Of a stretch of 48,754 nucleotides of DNA, positions 42,633 to 48,754 are shown piece by piece (the first letter of the stretch is position 1; each line of letters opens with the position of its first letter). Made by a program: the position numbers and the translations under genes. Source of the stretch: Fibrobacter succinogenes (lineage in GTDB: Bacteria; Fibrobacterota; Fibrobacteria; Fibrobacterales; Fibrobacteraceae); the NCBI GenBank assembly GCA_902771595.1, contig CACXXH010000008.1, positions 1-48,754 of the forward strand, written 5' to 3'. The notes below the pieces were generated by a model that was given only the letters and a program-made list of their open reading frames with translations, had not been told where the DNA came from and did not search any database.

Positions 42633-43030
42633 ATGGCCGATATAGTTCGGTCAAGTGTGGAAATGGGCCGGTGAATACCGAATGACGGAAAGAAACATTG
42701 GGGTCGCGCCATACCAAATTCCCGTCAAATTGAAGACGTTGTTCGATGATGTGAAATTCTGGATGGAGAACCATACATTCCCCCAACTTGGAAATAGCCG
42801 TCCAGCTTCACCACAGGCTTGTTTTAATCCACCCGTTCCCTAACGGCAATGGTTGAATTTCGCGACTGATGGCGGACCTGCTTATGCAGCAACTTGGCGA
42901 ACCGAGGCTCTACTGGGGTGATGCCAGCTTGAACGACATTACGGATTTACGCAAGAAGTATATTGACGCGCTTCATGCCGCCGATTCCGAGGATTATACA
43001 GAACTGATTAAGTTCGTGACAACATAAAAG
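42633..43030 (+). pseudogene. Decayed mobile mystery protein B (Fic domain)
   Basis: Pieces in order: VWKWAGEYRMTERNIGV and QIPVKLKTLFDDVKFWME in one frame; after an extra C in the run at 42780-42784, EIAVQLHHRLVLIHPFPNGNG in the next frame; then a TGA exactly where the Arg of the Fic motif HPFxxGNGR should be; then RLMADLLMQQLGEPRLYWGD and IDALHAADSEDYTELIKFV. The first 50-60 codons are missing between ATGGCCGATA and GTGTGGAAATGG. So there are three kinds of lesion: deletion, frameshift and nonsense. AMPylation activity is lost. Confidence 0.88.
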
Positions 43031-43036
43031 CCGCTT

Positions 43037-43065
43037 GCGAATCCGCATAAATAAAGGTATATTCA
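43037..43065 (+). promoter_or_regulatory. Promoter TTGCGA, 17 bp, TATATT (copy 1 of a duplicated segment)
   Basis: Part of 43035-43072, whose near-copy is at 48228-48265. The spacing equals that of tRNA-Asp. It drives the 43094 membrane protein gene. Confidence 0.65.
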
Positions 43066-43093
43066 GAAAGAAGTCTTGTAAAGGAGGCATTTG

Positions 43094-43519
43094 ATGAACA
43101 ATCTAAAAACCAAACACATACTTGGTTGGATGCTTTTTTGCATGATTATGCCAATCATTCCCGTAGTAGGTACTTTTTGTTGGGGTTGGGCACATCCATA
43201 CAAACATGAAGACTTCCTAGTCCTAATACTTTTCCTCATTGCATATGCAGGACTGCTCGCCATCCCTTTGAGCCTGCTAAACCTTTTCCTATTCAAAAGA
43301 AACATGAGTAACGGTGCTGCTAAGCGAATTGCAACCATTCCCCTTGGATTCAGCATCGTTTGTTCTGGGACTCTTTTCGTGTACGGTTGTTCGGCTTTTA
43401 TTGATGGTTTCGAGGCTTTCATCATTTTGGCAGCCACAGCCATTCATTCTTTTATAGCAATCAAAGCCGTTTACTGGTTCAGAAATAAAATTGATCAGAG
43501 TGCGTCAGCCGATTCCTGA
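43094..43519 (+). CDS. Small four-helix membrane protein
   Basis: The ATG at 43094 is preceded by AAAGGAGG at ideal spacing. 141 residues with four hydrophobic helices (LGWMLFCMIMPIIPVVGTF, LVLILFLIAYAGLLAIPLSLLNLFLF, ATIPLGFSIVCSGTLFVYG, FIILAATAIHSFIAI). No family recognised. It has its own promoter, starts right after the Fic wreck, and is followed ten bases later by the chimeric leuD frame. Confidence 0.7.
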   Translation: MNNLKTKHILGWMLFCMIMPIIPVVGTFCWGWAHPYKHEDFLVLILFLIAYAGLLAIPLSLLNLFLFKRNMSNGAAKRIATIPLGFSIVCSGTLFVYGCSAFIDGFEAFIILAATAIHSFIAIKAVYWFRNKIDQSASADS

Positions 43520-43528
43520 TTTCAACCC

Positions 43529-43768
43529 ATGCTCTCTTCCCCCATCGACAAGATCCTCGCCTGGACCGAAGCACACCCAAGCGAAGAACTCGTCACCAGC
43601 ACCGAAAGCCGCACGCTCAAGATGGGGGACGAAACCATCGAGCTCACGCTTGCCGACGGCCCCCGCGGTCAGTTCCTCGACGGCTCCTGGCACGCACGTT
43701 CCGCCCTCATGGCCAACGCCGACAAGGTGCAGGAACTTGCAAGCAAGCTGCCGTACATGCAGTTCTAA
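43529..43768 (+). pseudogene. Chimera: L,D-transpeptidase start fused to the leuD 3' third
   Basis: 80 codons. CCCATGCTCTCTTCCCCCAT and the first seven codons (MLSSPID) are those of the transpeptidase copies at 39401 and 40332. From GACAAGATCCTCGC the sequence is leuD codons 125-198, with only about ten base differences over 215 bp by eye. The join falls in GACAA(C/G)AT(T/C)CTCG, shared by both parents. It cannot be a working dehydratase subunit (no NFGCGSSREH core). It may still be transcribed with the 43094 gene. Confidence 0.85.
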
Positions 43769-43769
43769 G

Positions 43770-43830
43770 CGGCTGCGCCGCAGTTACTAGTTCCTAGTTA
43801 TTAGTTACTAGAAATTGCTAATTACAAGAA
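43770..43830. repeat. Low-complexity CTAGTTA-type repeat
   Basis: A GCGGC/GCCGC hairpin, then AGTTACTAGTTCCTAGTTATTAG-like steps of seven or eight bases, directly before dispersed repeat copy 5. It resembles the low-complexity block at 13697 in style, not in sequence. Confidence 0.5.
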
Positions 43831-43831
43831 G

Positions 43832-43882
43832 CGTCATCCTGAGTCCCGGAACAAGTCCGGGATAAACTCAGTCGAAGGATCT
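43832..43882. repeat. Dispersed repeat, copy 5
   Basis: CGTCATCCTGAG, a CCCGGA-ACAAG-TCCGGG hairpin, CTCAG, then CGAAGGATCT. It is followed by a terminator, as in copy 3. Confidence 0.55.
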
Positions 43883-43892
43883 AAAGCATTAC

Positions 43893-43927
43893 AAAAGCGC
43901 TCGGTTTAAAAAGCCGAGTGTTTTTTT
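43893..43927 (+). terminator. Terminator, GCGCTCGG/CCGAGTG module
   Basis: AAAAGCGCTCGG-TTTAAAAAG-CCGAGTGTTTTTTT; the flank GCGGGAACATT(C/T) after it recurs after the terminator at 45133. Confidence 0.8.
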
Positions 43928-44018
43928 GTATTTGCGGGAACATTCATTATTCAAATCAATTATATTTTATAAGGAAAATTATTGGGGATGGCAATACTAG
44001 TCACAAAAGAGGGGTTCA

Positions 44019-44270
44019 ATGCATATATCGCTAGCCGCTATAGGATTATGGATTCTCATTGGAATCCTACTTTTTCTTCGAAGTCCGATTAATGGTTATA
44101 CAAAAAAATCACTAAAACAGTGGATTATCATTTACATCTTTGTAACTATCTGCCTTTTAGTTCGTAATTATCTTGTTTACGACTCCGATCATAAGAAAGA
44201 AGGCTATTCACAATTTATGTCAAAATGGAACCAGACAGTGAGCCAAGAAAAAGTTAAAAACGAAAAATAA
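44019..44270 (+). CDS. Small membrane protein, unknown
   Basis: 83 residues with two hydrophobic helices (ISLAAIGLWILIGILLFL and WIIIYIFVTICLLVRNYLVY) and a charged tail (SQEKVKNEK). AGAGGGG lies nine bases upstream. AT-rich. No family recognised; small size and position between terminators make it one of several single-gene units in the island. Confidence 0.55.
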   Translation: MHISLAAIGLWILIGILLFLRSPINGYTKKSLKQWIIIYIFVTICLLVRNYLVYDSDHKKEGYSQFMSKWNQTVSQEKVKNEK

Positions 44271-44388
44271 TTTTCTCGACAAATAAAAATCGATTATTTT
44301 TCTTCAAAACTCTTTTAGCAATTTTTATAATTATTTTATGGCGTTGCCATAATGGATAAAGCCCTACATGGGGAAAAGATAAGACAAA

Positions 44389-44417
44389 TCACCAGAACAA
44401 GTTCTTGTAACATAACT
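44389..44417 (-). pseudogene. Relic of the HigA-like antitoxin 3' end
   Basis: On the minus strand AGTTATGTTACAAGAACTTG then TTCTGGTGA matches the last codons (SYKNLFW, stop) of the gene at 47446 with a few extra bases. The rest of the gene is absent. Confidence 0.6.
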
Positions 44418-44427
44418 GCAGATTATT

Positions 44428-45123
44428 ATGGAAACAAAAAACAAAAGTATGAGTTCTGGTAACAGACTCCTTGAAGACAATTCCTGGCGCGGCGCACGCC
44501 TCCGAGCCATCCTAAAATTCTTGTATATCCCATTCGTTGCTGTCTGTGTGCTGTGCTATATCGGCGCCAAGTTTGCTGGTTGCCTGCAGAATGAGTCAAT
44601 AACAGATATGGATACCCTACGCCGCTTGTATTATCTATCGATAGCGGATGTGATTCTGATGTTAGGGGCTTTAGTCGTATGCACAGTCATGATTGGAGTG
44701 TTTCTCGATTACTGGATATCGTGGGTCTACCATGCCATAAAGAACCTGCGTTGTCTCACCAAAACATTTTTTTCTCCGGTCGCTGCAGTCGTATGCTCGG
44801 TTTTACCAGGCCTCATTTTTTTTAGTGGAGCCTTTATCTTGTGGGATATCGCATGGCGGCAGCAGAAGCTGCTTGACAAACTCGGCATTCAATACAAACC
44901 CGTGAGCAAGCGCGACTTGGTAATTCTCTTTGTTTTCGTAATCCTCAGTTGCATAGTGTTTGACAACACAAAGGCAGTGCTTACCTGGCCAGGCTGTTTT
45001 GCGGCATGCGCCACGTTTATCGGAATCATGGTAAGTTATTTACGCGTCTTGCGCCCCTGCGTGGAACAGGGGAATATGCTCTACCAGCTACAGCAAGAAA
45101 TAATTAACCACACCAAGGGTTAA
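44428..45123 (+). CDS. Four-helix membrane protein, unknown
   Basis: 231 residues. A charged start (METKNKSMSSGNRLLEDNSW) is followed by hydrophobic helices at about 33-52, 72-98, 113-140 and 163-205, with YHAIKNLRCLTKTFFSP between. The last 25 residues are polar (VEQGNMLYQLQQEIINHTKG). No ribosome site is obvious. No family recognised. It is closed by the terminator at 45133. Confidence 0.6.
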   Translation: METKNKSMSSGNRLLEDNSWRGARLRAILKFLYIPFVAVCVLCYIGAKFAGCLQNESITDMDTLRRLYYLSIADVILMLGALVVCTVMIGVFLDYWISWVYHAIKNLRCLTKTFFSPVAAVVCSVLPGLIFFSGAFILWDIAWRQQKLLDKLGIQYKPVSKRDLVILFVFVILSCIVFDNTKAVLTWPGCFAACATFIGIMVSYLRVLRPCVEQGNMLYQLQQEIINHTKG

Positions 45124-45132
45124 CCAAATTAC

Positions 45133-45165
45133 AAAAAGCGCACGGTTAAAAGCCGGGTGTTTTTT
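45133..45165 (+). terminator. Terminator, GCGCACGG/CCGGGTG module
   Basis: AAAAAGCGCACGG-TTAAAAG-CCGGGTGTTTTTTC, then AGCGGGAACATTTG. Same design as 43893. Confidence 0.75.
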
Positions 45166-45235
45166 CATATTAGCGGGAACATTTGTTTTTCAATTAAATT
45201 ATTTTTGGGGGTAAAAGGTATAAGCGAGGATAAAC

Positions 45236-45673
45236 ATGAAAACAAAAGGCACAAAAAAGAGTAATACAGACAAGAAAGAAGAGATTCAGCACCCCGCGGG
45301 GAATTTTATGTGGAGCGCTGCTTTGGGCGGTCCCGTGATATCATGGATTGCTCACAGTAAGGCCCTAAATGGAGTTTCGTTCTTAGCAGTTTTGTTTGCA
45401 GTAAATTTTCTATTTGGATTTGGATACAAGCTTCTGCGTGATTCTGTAAATTTGAAGGAATATCCTCTTTTGGCGCTACCTTTTTGCTTGGGCTATATTC
45501 TCGCTGTTTCGTGCACATTGGGCGTTGTCGGAGCGAAAAAGATTAAAAACGAGGTGCCAAATTACAATGAGCAAGATTACCGCAAGCGCGAAAAATGGGG
45601 CACTATCTTTGGCGCAATTTACACCGTTATTATGCTTGCCCAAAGCATTTTAGAAGCCGTTTATGCAACCTAA
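45236..45673 (+). CDS. Small membrane protein, unknown
   Basis: 145 residues; GAGG about eight bases before the ATG. A Lys-rich start (MKTKGTKKSNTDKKEE) is followed by helices at about 26-65 and 78-98 and one near the end (GTIFGAIYTVIMLAQSILEAVYA). The fold is similar in style to DUF4870/yip-like small proteins but not recognised. A CACCCGG fragment of the terminator module follows its stop. Confidence 0.6.
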   Translation: MKTKGTKKSNTDKKEEIQHPAGNFMWSAALGGPVISWIAHSKALNGVSFLAVLFAVNFLFGFGYKLLRDSVNLKEYPLLALPFCLGYILAVSCTLGVVGAKKIKNEVPNYNEQDYRKREKWGTIFGAIYTVIMLAQSILEAVYAT

Positions 45674-45752
45674 AGCACCCGGTTTAAATCACTAAAACAA
45701 ATTAAGATATATTATAATCTATGATTTACCAAAACTGAGGAGCCACCTGATT

Positions 45753-46448
45753 ATGCCTATTTCGTTAGACGATTTTAAAAACGGAATGGAACGTCTTGAT
45801 GTAAGAGACTTCCACAAGAAAAAGATTTGGCACGGTTTTGAATATTTCAAATCAGACCGGAAAAAAGGCGTTAAGGTTTCCATAATTTTAGGCTATAACG
45901 AAGGCTACGATAATTTTCATATCGATTCTTTTTTCGCTTCCCTCTATTTTAAATCTATAGAAAGCGCTCGATGTCCATTGTTGAACAAATACCATATCGT
46001 CGGCGGAAACACAGTGTCAACTCTTACGCATTCTTTTATGAAAGAATTGGAGGGGTGTGAGCTAAGAATTTCACAGCCAGAGCACATTGACATTCTGGTA
46101 AACAAGATTCAATGTATATTGAACGAGAAAATTTGGCCATACATCGACCAATACTCCAACATTGAAGAAGTCGCTAAAGAAATTGCATCTAAAAAGAGAG
46201 ATGAATTACCTTTCGACATCGCCTACGCTGGACCACACGCAGCAGCAATGCTTTTCTTGAAGCAAACAAACAACCCCGCTTATGAAGAAAAATTAATAGA
46301 AACCGTAAACGGCTTAAAGCAATACGTTATTAGCGATGTTGCTGAACACGGGTCTCTCGCCGAAGGTTCCGTCAGAGTATTGAAAATGGTCGAAGAACAA
46401 CTGCACGATGATTTAGAAAAAGTTGGCTACGAGTTTTATAAAGGTTAA
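45753..46448 (+). CDS. Soluble protein of unknown function
   Basis: 231 residues, no signal or membrane segment; GAGG about 15 bases upstream. The N-terminal half looks alpha/beta (WHGFEYFKSDRKKGVKVSIILGYNEGYDNFHIDSFFASLYFK), the C-terminal half helical. It has the size and style of contact-toxin immunity proteins or DUF4304-like proteins, but I cannot assign it. It lies 14 bp before the lipoprotein transpeptidase. Confidence 0.55.
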   Translation: MPISLDDFKNGMERLDVRDFHKKKIWHGFEYFKSDRKKGVKVSIILGYNEGYDNFHIDSFFASLYFKSIESARCPLLNKYHIVGGNTVSTLTHSFMKELEGCELRISQPEHIDILVNKIQCILNEKIWPYIDQYSNIEEVAKEIASKKRDELPFDIAYAGPHAAAMLFLKQTNNPAYEEKLIETVNGLKQYVISDVAEHGSLAEGSVRVLKMVEEQLHDDLEKVGYEFYKG

Positions 46449-46462
46449 CGATATTATCAGTC

Positions 46463-46987
46463 ATGAAAAAATTTCTATTATTTTTCCTGCTATCTACAAC
46501 ATTTTTATGTTTTTCTTGTTCCTCAGAAACAGAATCTACTAAAGCCATGTTCACTGAAACGATTGACAACATTCTAGTAGAAAAAACGAAGAGACAGATG
46601 CATCTTCGTCATGGCGATAAAATCGTCAAAACATACAAAATATCATTAGGCAAAAATCCTGTGGGTGCAAAAGTCAAATCTGGAGATAACAAGACTCCAG
46701 AAGGCAAGTATTTTATTGCAATGCACAACCCCAAAAGCGCTTTTCATTTATCGCTGAAGATTTCGTACCCCAACGAAGAGCAAATCAAAGCTGCCAAAGA
46801 TGGAGGCTACGATCCCGGTGGAGACATCATGATTCACGGCTATCCGAATAAGGTTCCCGCATTTCTTTTTAAGTATTGGCACAAGTGGAAAGACTGGACA
46901 GCCGGCTGCATCGCCGTCACCAATGACGAAATCGAAGAAATTTACGAAGCAGTAAAAGACGGAACACCCATAACAATTCTTCCTTAA
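46463..46987 (+). CDS. Lipoprotein L,D-transpeptidase (YkuD/ErfK)
   Basis: 174 residues. A lipoprotein signal ends CFSC (Cys about 19), then IDNILVEKTKRQMHLRHGDKIVKTYKISLGKN, GDNKTPEGKY, IMIHGYPNK and TAGCIAVTNDEIEEIY with catalytic Cys149. It is close to the signal-less copy at 40332 over the whole domain but more AT-rich at silent sites. Expected to form or swap 3-3 cross-links in peptidoglycan, or attach protein to it, from a lipid-anchored position. Confidence 0.88.
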   Translation: MKKFLLFFLLSTTFLCFSCSSETESTKAMFTETIDNILVEKTKRQMHLRHGDKIVKTYKISLGKNPVGAKVKSGDNKTPEGKYFIAMHNPKSAFHLSLKISYPNEEQIKAAKDGGYDPGGDIMIHGYPNKVPAFLFKYWHKWKDWTAGCIAVTNDEIEEIYEAVKDGTPITILP

Positions 46988-47060
46988 GAAACCAGAGGTA
47001 CAAGCGATGGCAAGTATGGATTCTGGAGACATGATATATACGGAGGACTAATTCGTCAGC

Positions 47061-47327
47061 ATGTTTCATAAAATCGCCACAGCGTTGTCCATAGCAATAA
47101 TGCTATTTGATGGTCTTAAAACAATCTATTATAAAAATGTTATAGGAACTTTTTTCGAATTGTATGGACAACAAGCCTTAGCATATGGTCTAGGAACAAT
47201 CACCATAACCATTGCTTGGCTAATAAGTTGGCACACCAAATCCACTAAATTTACAAGAGACGATAATTGGCCATATTTATTATTGAGTAATTACCTTGTT
47301 GCATTTATCGTAAAAACGTTTATCTAA
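47061..47327 (+). CDS. Small membrane protein, unknown
   Basis: 88 residues, three hydrophobic helices (IATALSIAIMLFDGL, GLGTITITIAWLISW, LLLSNYLVAFIVKTF). The nearest GGAGG is 14 bases from the ATG, which is long. A 14-codon frame (47007-47051) ends in between and might couple to it. No family recognised. Confidence 0.45.
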   Translation: MFHKIATALSIAIMLFDGLKTIYYKNVIGTFFELYGQQALAYGLGTITITIAWLISWHTKSTKFTRDDNWPYLLLSNYLVAFIVKTFI

Positions 47328-47332
47328 ATCGA

Positions 47333-47366
47333 CCCGAGGGCATTTGCGAGCCTATAGGCAATCTAA
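47333..47366 (-). pseudogene. Second relic of the HigA-like antitoxin
   Basis: The minus strand reads a variant of KMAHRLANALG, the segment near the end of the gene at 47446, with a one-base deletion after GCAAATGCC. It lies about 110 bp beyond the stop of the intact gene in the same orientation. Confidence 0.6.
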
Positions 47367-47391
47367 GGCAGAACCTTAAACGCTCACCATC

Positions 47392-47420
47392 TAAATTGGC
47401 ATAAAAAGTATGCCAATTTA
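47392..47420. terminator. Bidirectional hairpin between convergent genes
   Basis: TAAATTGGCATA and TATGCCAATTTA around AAAAG, perfect 12-bp arms, between the 47061 gene (plus) and the HigBA-like pair (minus). No long T-run on either side. Confidence 0.5.
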
Positions 47421-47445
47421 CCAAGCATTAATATTTAAGCAAGAA

Positions 47446-47835
47446 TCACCAGAACAAATTCTTATAACTCGTTCCGAGGGCGTTTGCGAGCCTGTGGGCC
47501 ATCTTGCGGCCAATAGGTTCCCTACCCCGCTCCATCGCAGAGATTTGCTGTTTGGTTATTCCCACCTTGTCAGCAAGTTGCTGCTGCGTGTACCCGAAGG
47601 TCGTGCGAAGCAACTTCAAACTCTCGGCAGGCGTGGATTCTGCCTTGATTTGCTTAGCAAGGTCCGTTTCGCCCCACTCAACATACTCTTCATCACCATT
47701 CACAACATCTTCTACATTCGGGAATGCAGACCTGATATAAAGCAAAAGATGTTCAGGGATGTTCGTTCCCTCAAACGTAAACATAGTACCACATACATCT
47801 TTACTAGTAAGGCGCATTTTCACGGTTTCCAACAT
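47446..47835 (-). CDS. HigA-like XRE antitoxin
   Basis: About 129 residues from the ATG at 47835 (MLETVKMRLTSKD), which has GGAGG six bases upstream inside the toxin gene. An earlier in-frame start at 47853 lacks a site. The C-terminal half is a helix-turn-helix: LKLLRTTFGYTQQQLADKVGITKQQISAMERGREPIGRKMAHRLANALG. The N-terminal part binds the toxin by analogy. The 32-bp overlap with the toxin gene indicates coupling. Scraps of a second copy lie at 47333 and 44389. Confidence 0.85.
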   Translation of the reverse strand: MLETVKMRLTSKDVCGTMFTFEGTNIPEHLLLYIRSAFPNVEDVVNGDEEYVEWGETDLAKQIKAESTPAESLKLLRTTFGYTQQQLADKVGITKQQISAMERGREPIGRKMAHRLANALGTSYKNLFW

Positions 47836-48070
47836 AAGCAACCTCCAATTCAATTCCTTCTATTGTTTCAATCCAACAAGCCACCCAATGGTACGACAAA
47901 TGGCAATGATACGTATTCGTATCGGTGAGTTTTTTGTAGTTCGGCCAATTTGGCAGAACCGGTCCTTTTTCTTTCAAGTCCTCCACAAGTTTGTCAAAAA
48001 GAATCCTTTCTCTCTTTGGCAAAGCTGCAACGGCCTTTACAATTTTCTTCTTTAAAATGACTTTTCTCAT
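47804..48070 (-). CDS. HigB/RelE-like toxin
   Basis: 88 residues. FDKLVEDLKEKGPVLPNWPNYKKL, YHCHLSYHWVACWIE and IELEVAYVGNRENAPY follow the beta-sheet core of the RelE superfamily as seen in host-inhibition toxins whose gene precedes the antitoxin gene. Toxin-first order is the HigBA pattern. Expected to cleave mRNA at the ribosome. No close ribosome site: GGAG is about 19 bases before the ATG. A terminator directly upstream (48126-48164) shields it. Confidence 0.8.
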   Translation of the reverse strand: MRKVILKKKIVKAVAALPKRERILFDKLVEDLKEKGPVLPNWPNYKKLTDTNTYHCHLSYHWVACWIETIEGIELEVAYVGNRENAPY

Positions 48071-48125
48071 AATATATATTATTTCTTTACTCCTGTCATG
48101 ATTTTTTCTTTACTTTCCAGTGCGT

Positions 48126-48164
48126 AAAAAAAAACGCACCTTGCCTTTCCATAGCAAGATGCGT
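48126..48164 (-). terminator. Strong terminator upstream of the HigBA-like pair
   Basis: On the minus strand ACGCATCTTGC and GCAAGGTGCGT pair, followed by nine T. It stops leftward transcription before the toxin promoter, although no convincing leftward gene is visible to its right. Confidence 0.8.
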
Positions 48165-48229
48165 TCGGGCGTTAATGTACCTAAGTTTCCCAAAACTGGC
48201 AAGAGGTCCAAGGAAAACTTACATAACGC

Positions 48230-48258
48230 TTGCGAAGCCGCATAAAATAAGGTATATT
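48230..48258 (+). promoter_or_regulatory. Promoter TTGCGA, 17 bp, TATATT (copy 2 of a duplicated segment)
   Basis: 48228-48265 repeats 43035-43072 almost exactly, and weaker similarity runs on to the start codon. Here the ribosome site AGGAGG has become AGGGGC and the frame from 48287 (MSRGKT) stops after six codons. Confidence 0.6.
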
Positions 48259-48321
48259 CAGAAAGTAAATCTTATAGGGGCTCTTTATGAGCCGAGGTAA
48301 AACGTAAAATGGACAAGTCCG

Positions 48322-48351
48322 AAAAAGTGACCCTTTCTGGGTCGCTTTTTT
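48322..48351 (+). terminator. Terminator closing a short orphan transcript
   Basis: AAAAAGTGACCC-TTTCT-GGGTCGCTTTTTT, about 85 bases after the expected start site of the promoter at 48230. Between them lies a GGGCTC/GAGCC hairpin (48278-48295). Confidence 0.8.
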
Positions 48352-48430
48352 ATCTAAATTGGAATAATTATCAACATGATTTTTTGCAATTTGGATAAAA
48401 AATGACGTTGATTTAAAGTATATTATAGGT

Positions 48431-48754
48431 ATGGAAAAATGGAATGACATTGATTTTAGGTTCGTCCCCGAGTCTGTTGTTTTGGGGATGGCTCTTCCGT
48501 TTTTCCTGTTCTGGTTGGGAATTATTATATCTGCATTTTGGGGTGGCGTTATTACAAAATTGGGATGCCTAGTGCCTTTTTATGCATATATGGTTCTTTT
48601 GAATTTGTATTTGGATGATTCGTCTGATTTTAATACAAGCGAGGATGGAAGAAAAAAAGGAAAATCGGTTTCTTCGTTTTGGACAATTTCTTATGTTTTT
48701 TCTTTTTTATCGTCTATCGTTTTTGCCTTTTGTGTTGGCCGTGAATCGGTTTTT
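48431..48754 (+). CDS. Membrane protein, 5' part only
   Basis: 108 codons open to the window edge. Starts MEKWNDIDFRFVPESV, then hydrophobic helices ALPFFLFWLGIIISAFWGGV and LGCLVPFYAYMVLLNLYL, a polar loop (DDSSDFNTSEDGRKKGK) and the start of another helix. TATTATAGGT directly precedes the ATG, so the message may have a very short leader. Strongly AT-rich; no family recognised. Confidence 0.6.
   Translation, partial: MEKWNDIDFRFVPESVVLGMALPFFLFWLGIIISAFWGGVITKLGCLVPFYAYMVLLNLYLDDSSDFNTSEDGRKKGKSVSSFWTISYVFSFLSSIVFAFCVGRESVF

Noticed and set aside
42655..42843. A 62-codon intact small gene starting MWKWAGEYRMTERN
   Set aside because: It is one surviving piece of the decayed Fic (mobile mystery B) gene, which continues in the next frame.
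47007..47051. A 14-codon frame (MASMDSGDMIYTED) before the 47061 gene
   Set aside because: Too short to support by sequence alone; noted only as a possible coupling leader.
48181..48450. 89-codon minus-strand open frame
   Set aside because: It covers the duplicated promoter and the terminator of the opposite strand, has no ribosome site, and its composition is that of AT-rich noncoding DNA.

Overview
The window reads as chromosomal DNA of a Fibrobacter-like gut bacterium. This placement is an inference. It rests on a GH5 endoglucanase made as a Ser/Asp-rich lipoprotein, many lipoproteins, LplT-PlsC-Aas fusion proteins, an Svx-like secreted protein, GC-rich core genes beside AT-rich accessory DNA, and promoters resembling the TAnnTTTG motif of the Bacteroidetes side of the FCB group.

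Layout. 1-8300 (minus): a broken gene at the edge, then a four-gene operon read from 8254 leftwards: an LplT-PlsC-acyl-ACP synthetase fusion, a membrane glycosyltransferase with a C-terminal NPCBM domain, a cytosolic glycosyltransferase and a DUF4261-like protein. 8300-18650: envelope genes and housekeeping, namely a KKGKKAK-containing lipoprotein, ribosomal protein L31 type B, another lipoprotein, an Svx/AvrXca-like putative metalloprotease, a pilin-like membrane protein, a second LplT-PlsC-Aas paralogue and an aminopeptidase P. 18760-22314 (plus): a small lipoprotein, phoH and a 7TM-HD c-di-AMP phosphodiesterase (pgpH/yqfF).

22490-23150 holds tRNA-Asp(GTC) with a near-consensus promoter. 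It is followed directly by a 57-bp tandem array of RNA-hairpin units and by three exactly 40-bp elements bounded by TTACATAC/GTATGTAA. I recognise neither as a known element. 23155-30495 (minus) is one 2446-codon gene for an exported protein of 22 Ig/cadherin-like repeats. These form a strict three-repeat superperiod: every third repeat carries an inserted loop, and the last three loops are long and Lys/Ala/Pro rich. 30826-38295 (plus): a 136-aa protein with an M23 peptidase, a lipoprotein behind two CRP-like sites, the GH5 cellulase, and leuC-leuD.

38400 to the end is an AT-rich accessory island of short genes: lipoproteins, small membrane proteins, a Phd/RelE pair, a HigBA-type pair and mobile mystery protein A. 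Debris lies between them: a decayed mobile mystery protein B (Fic), a truncated L,D-transpeptidase copy, a leuD-tail/L,D-transpeptidase-start chimera, two scraps of the HigA-like gene, a duplicated promoter, and recurring terminator modules and dispersed repeats. It looks like a region repeatedly rebuilt by short-homology recombination.
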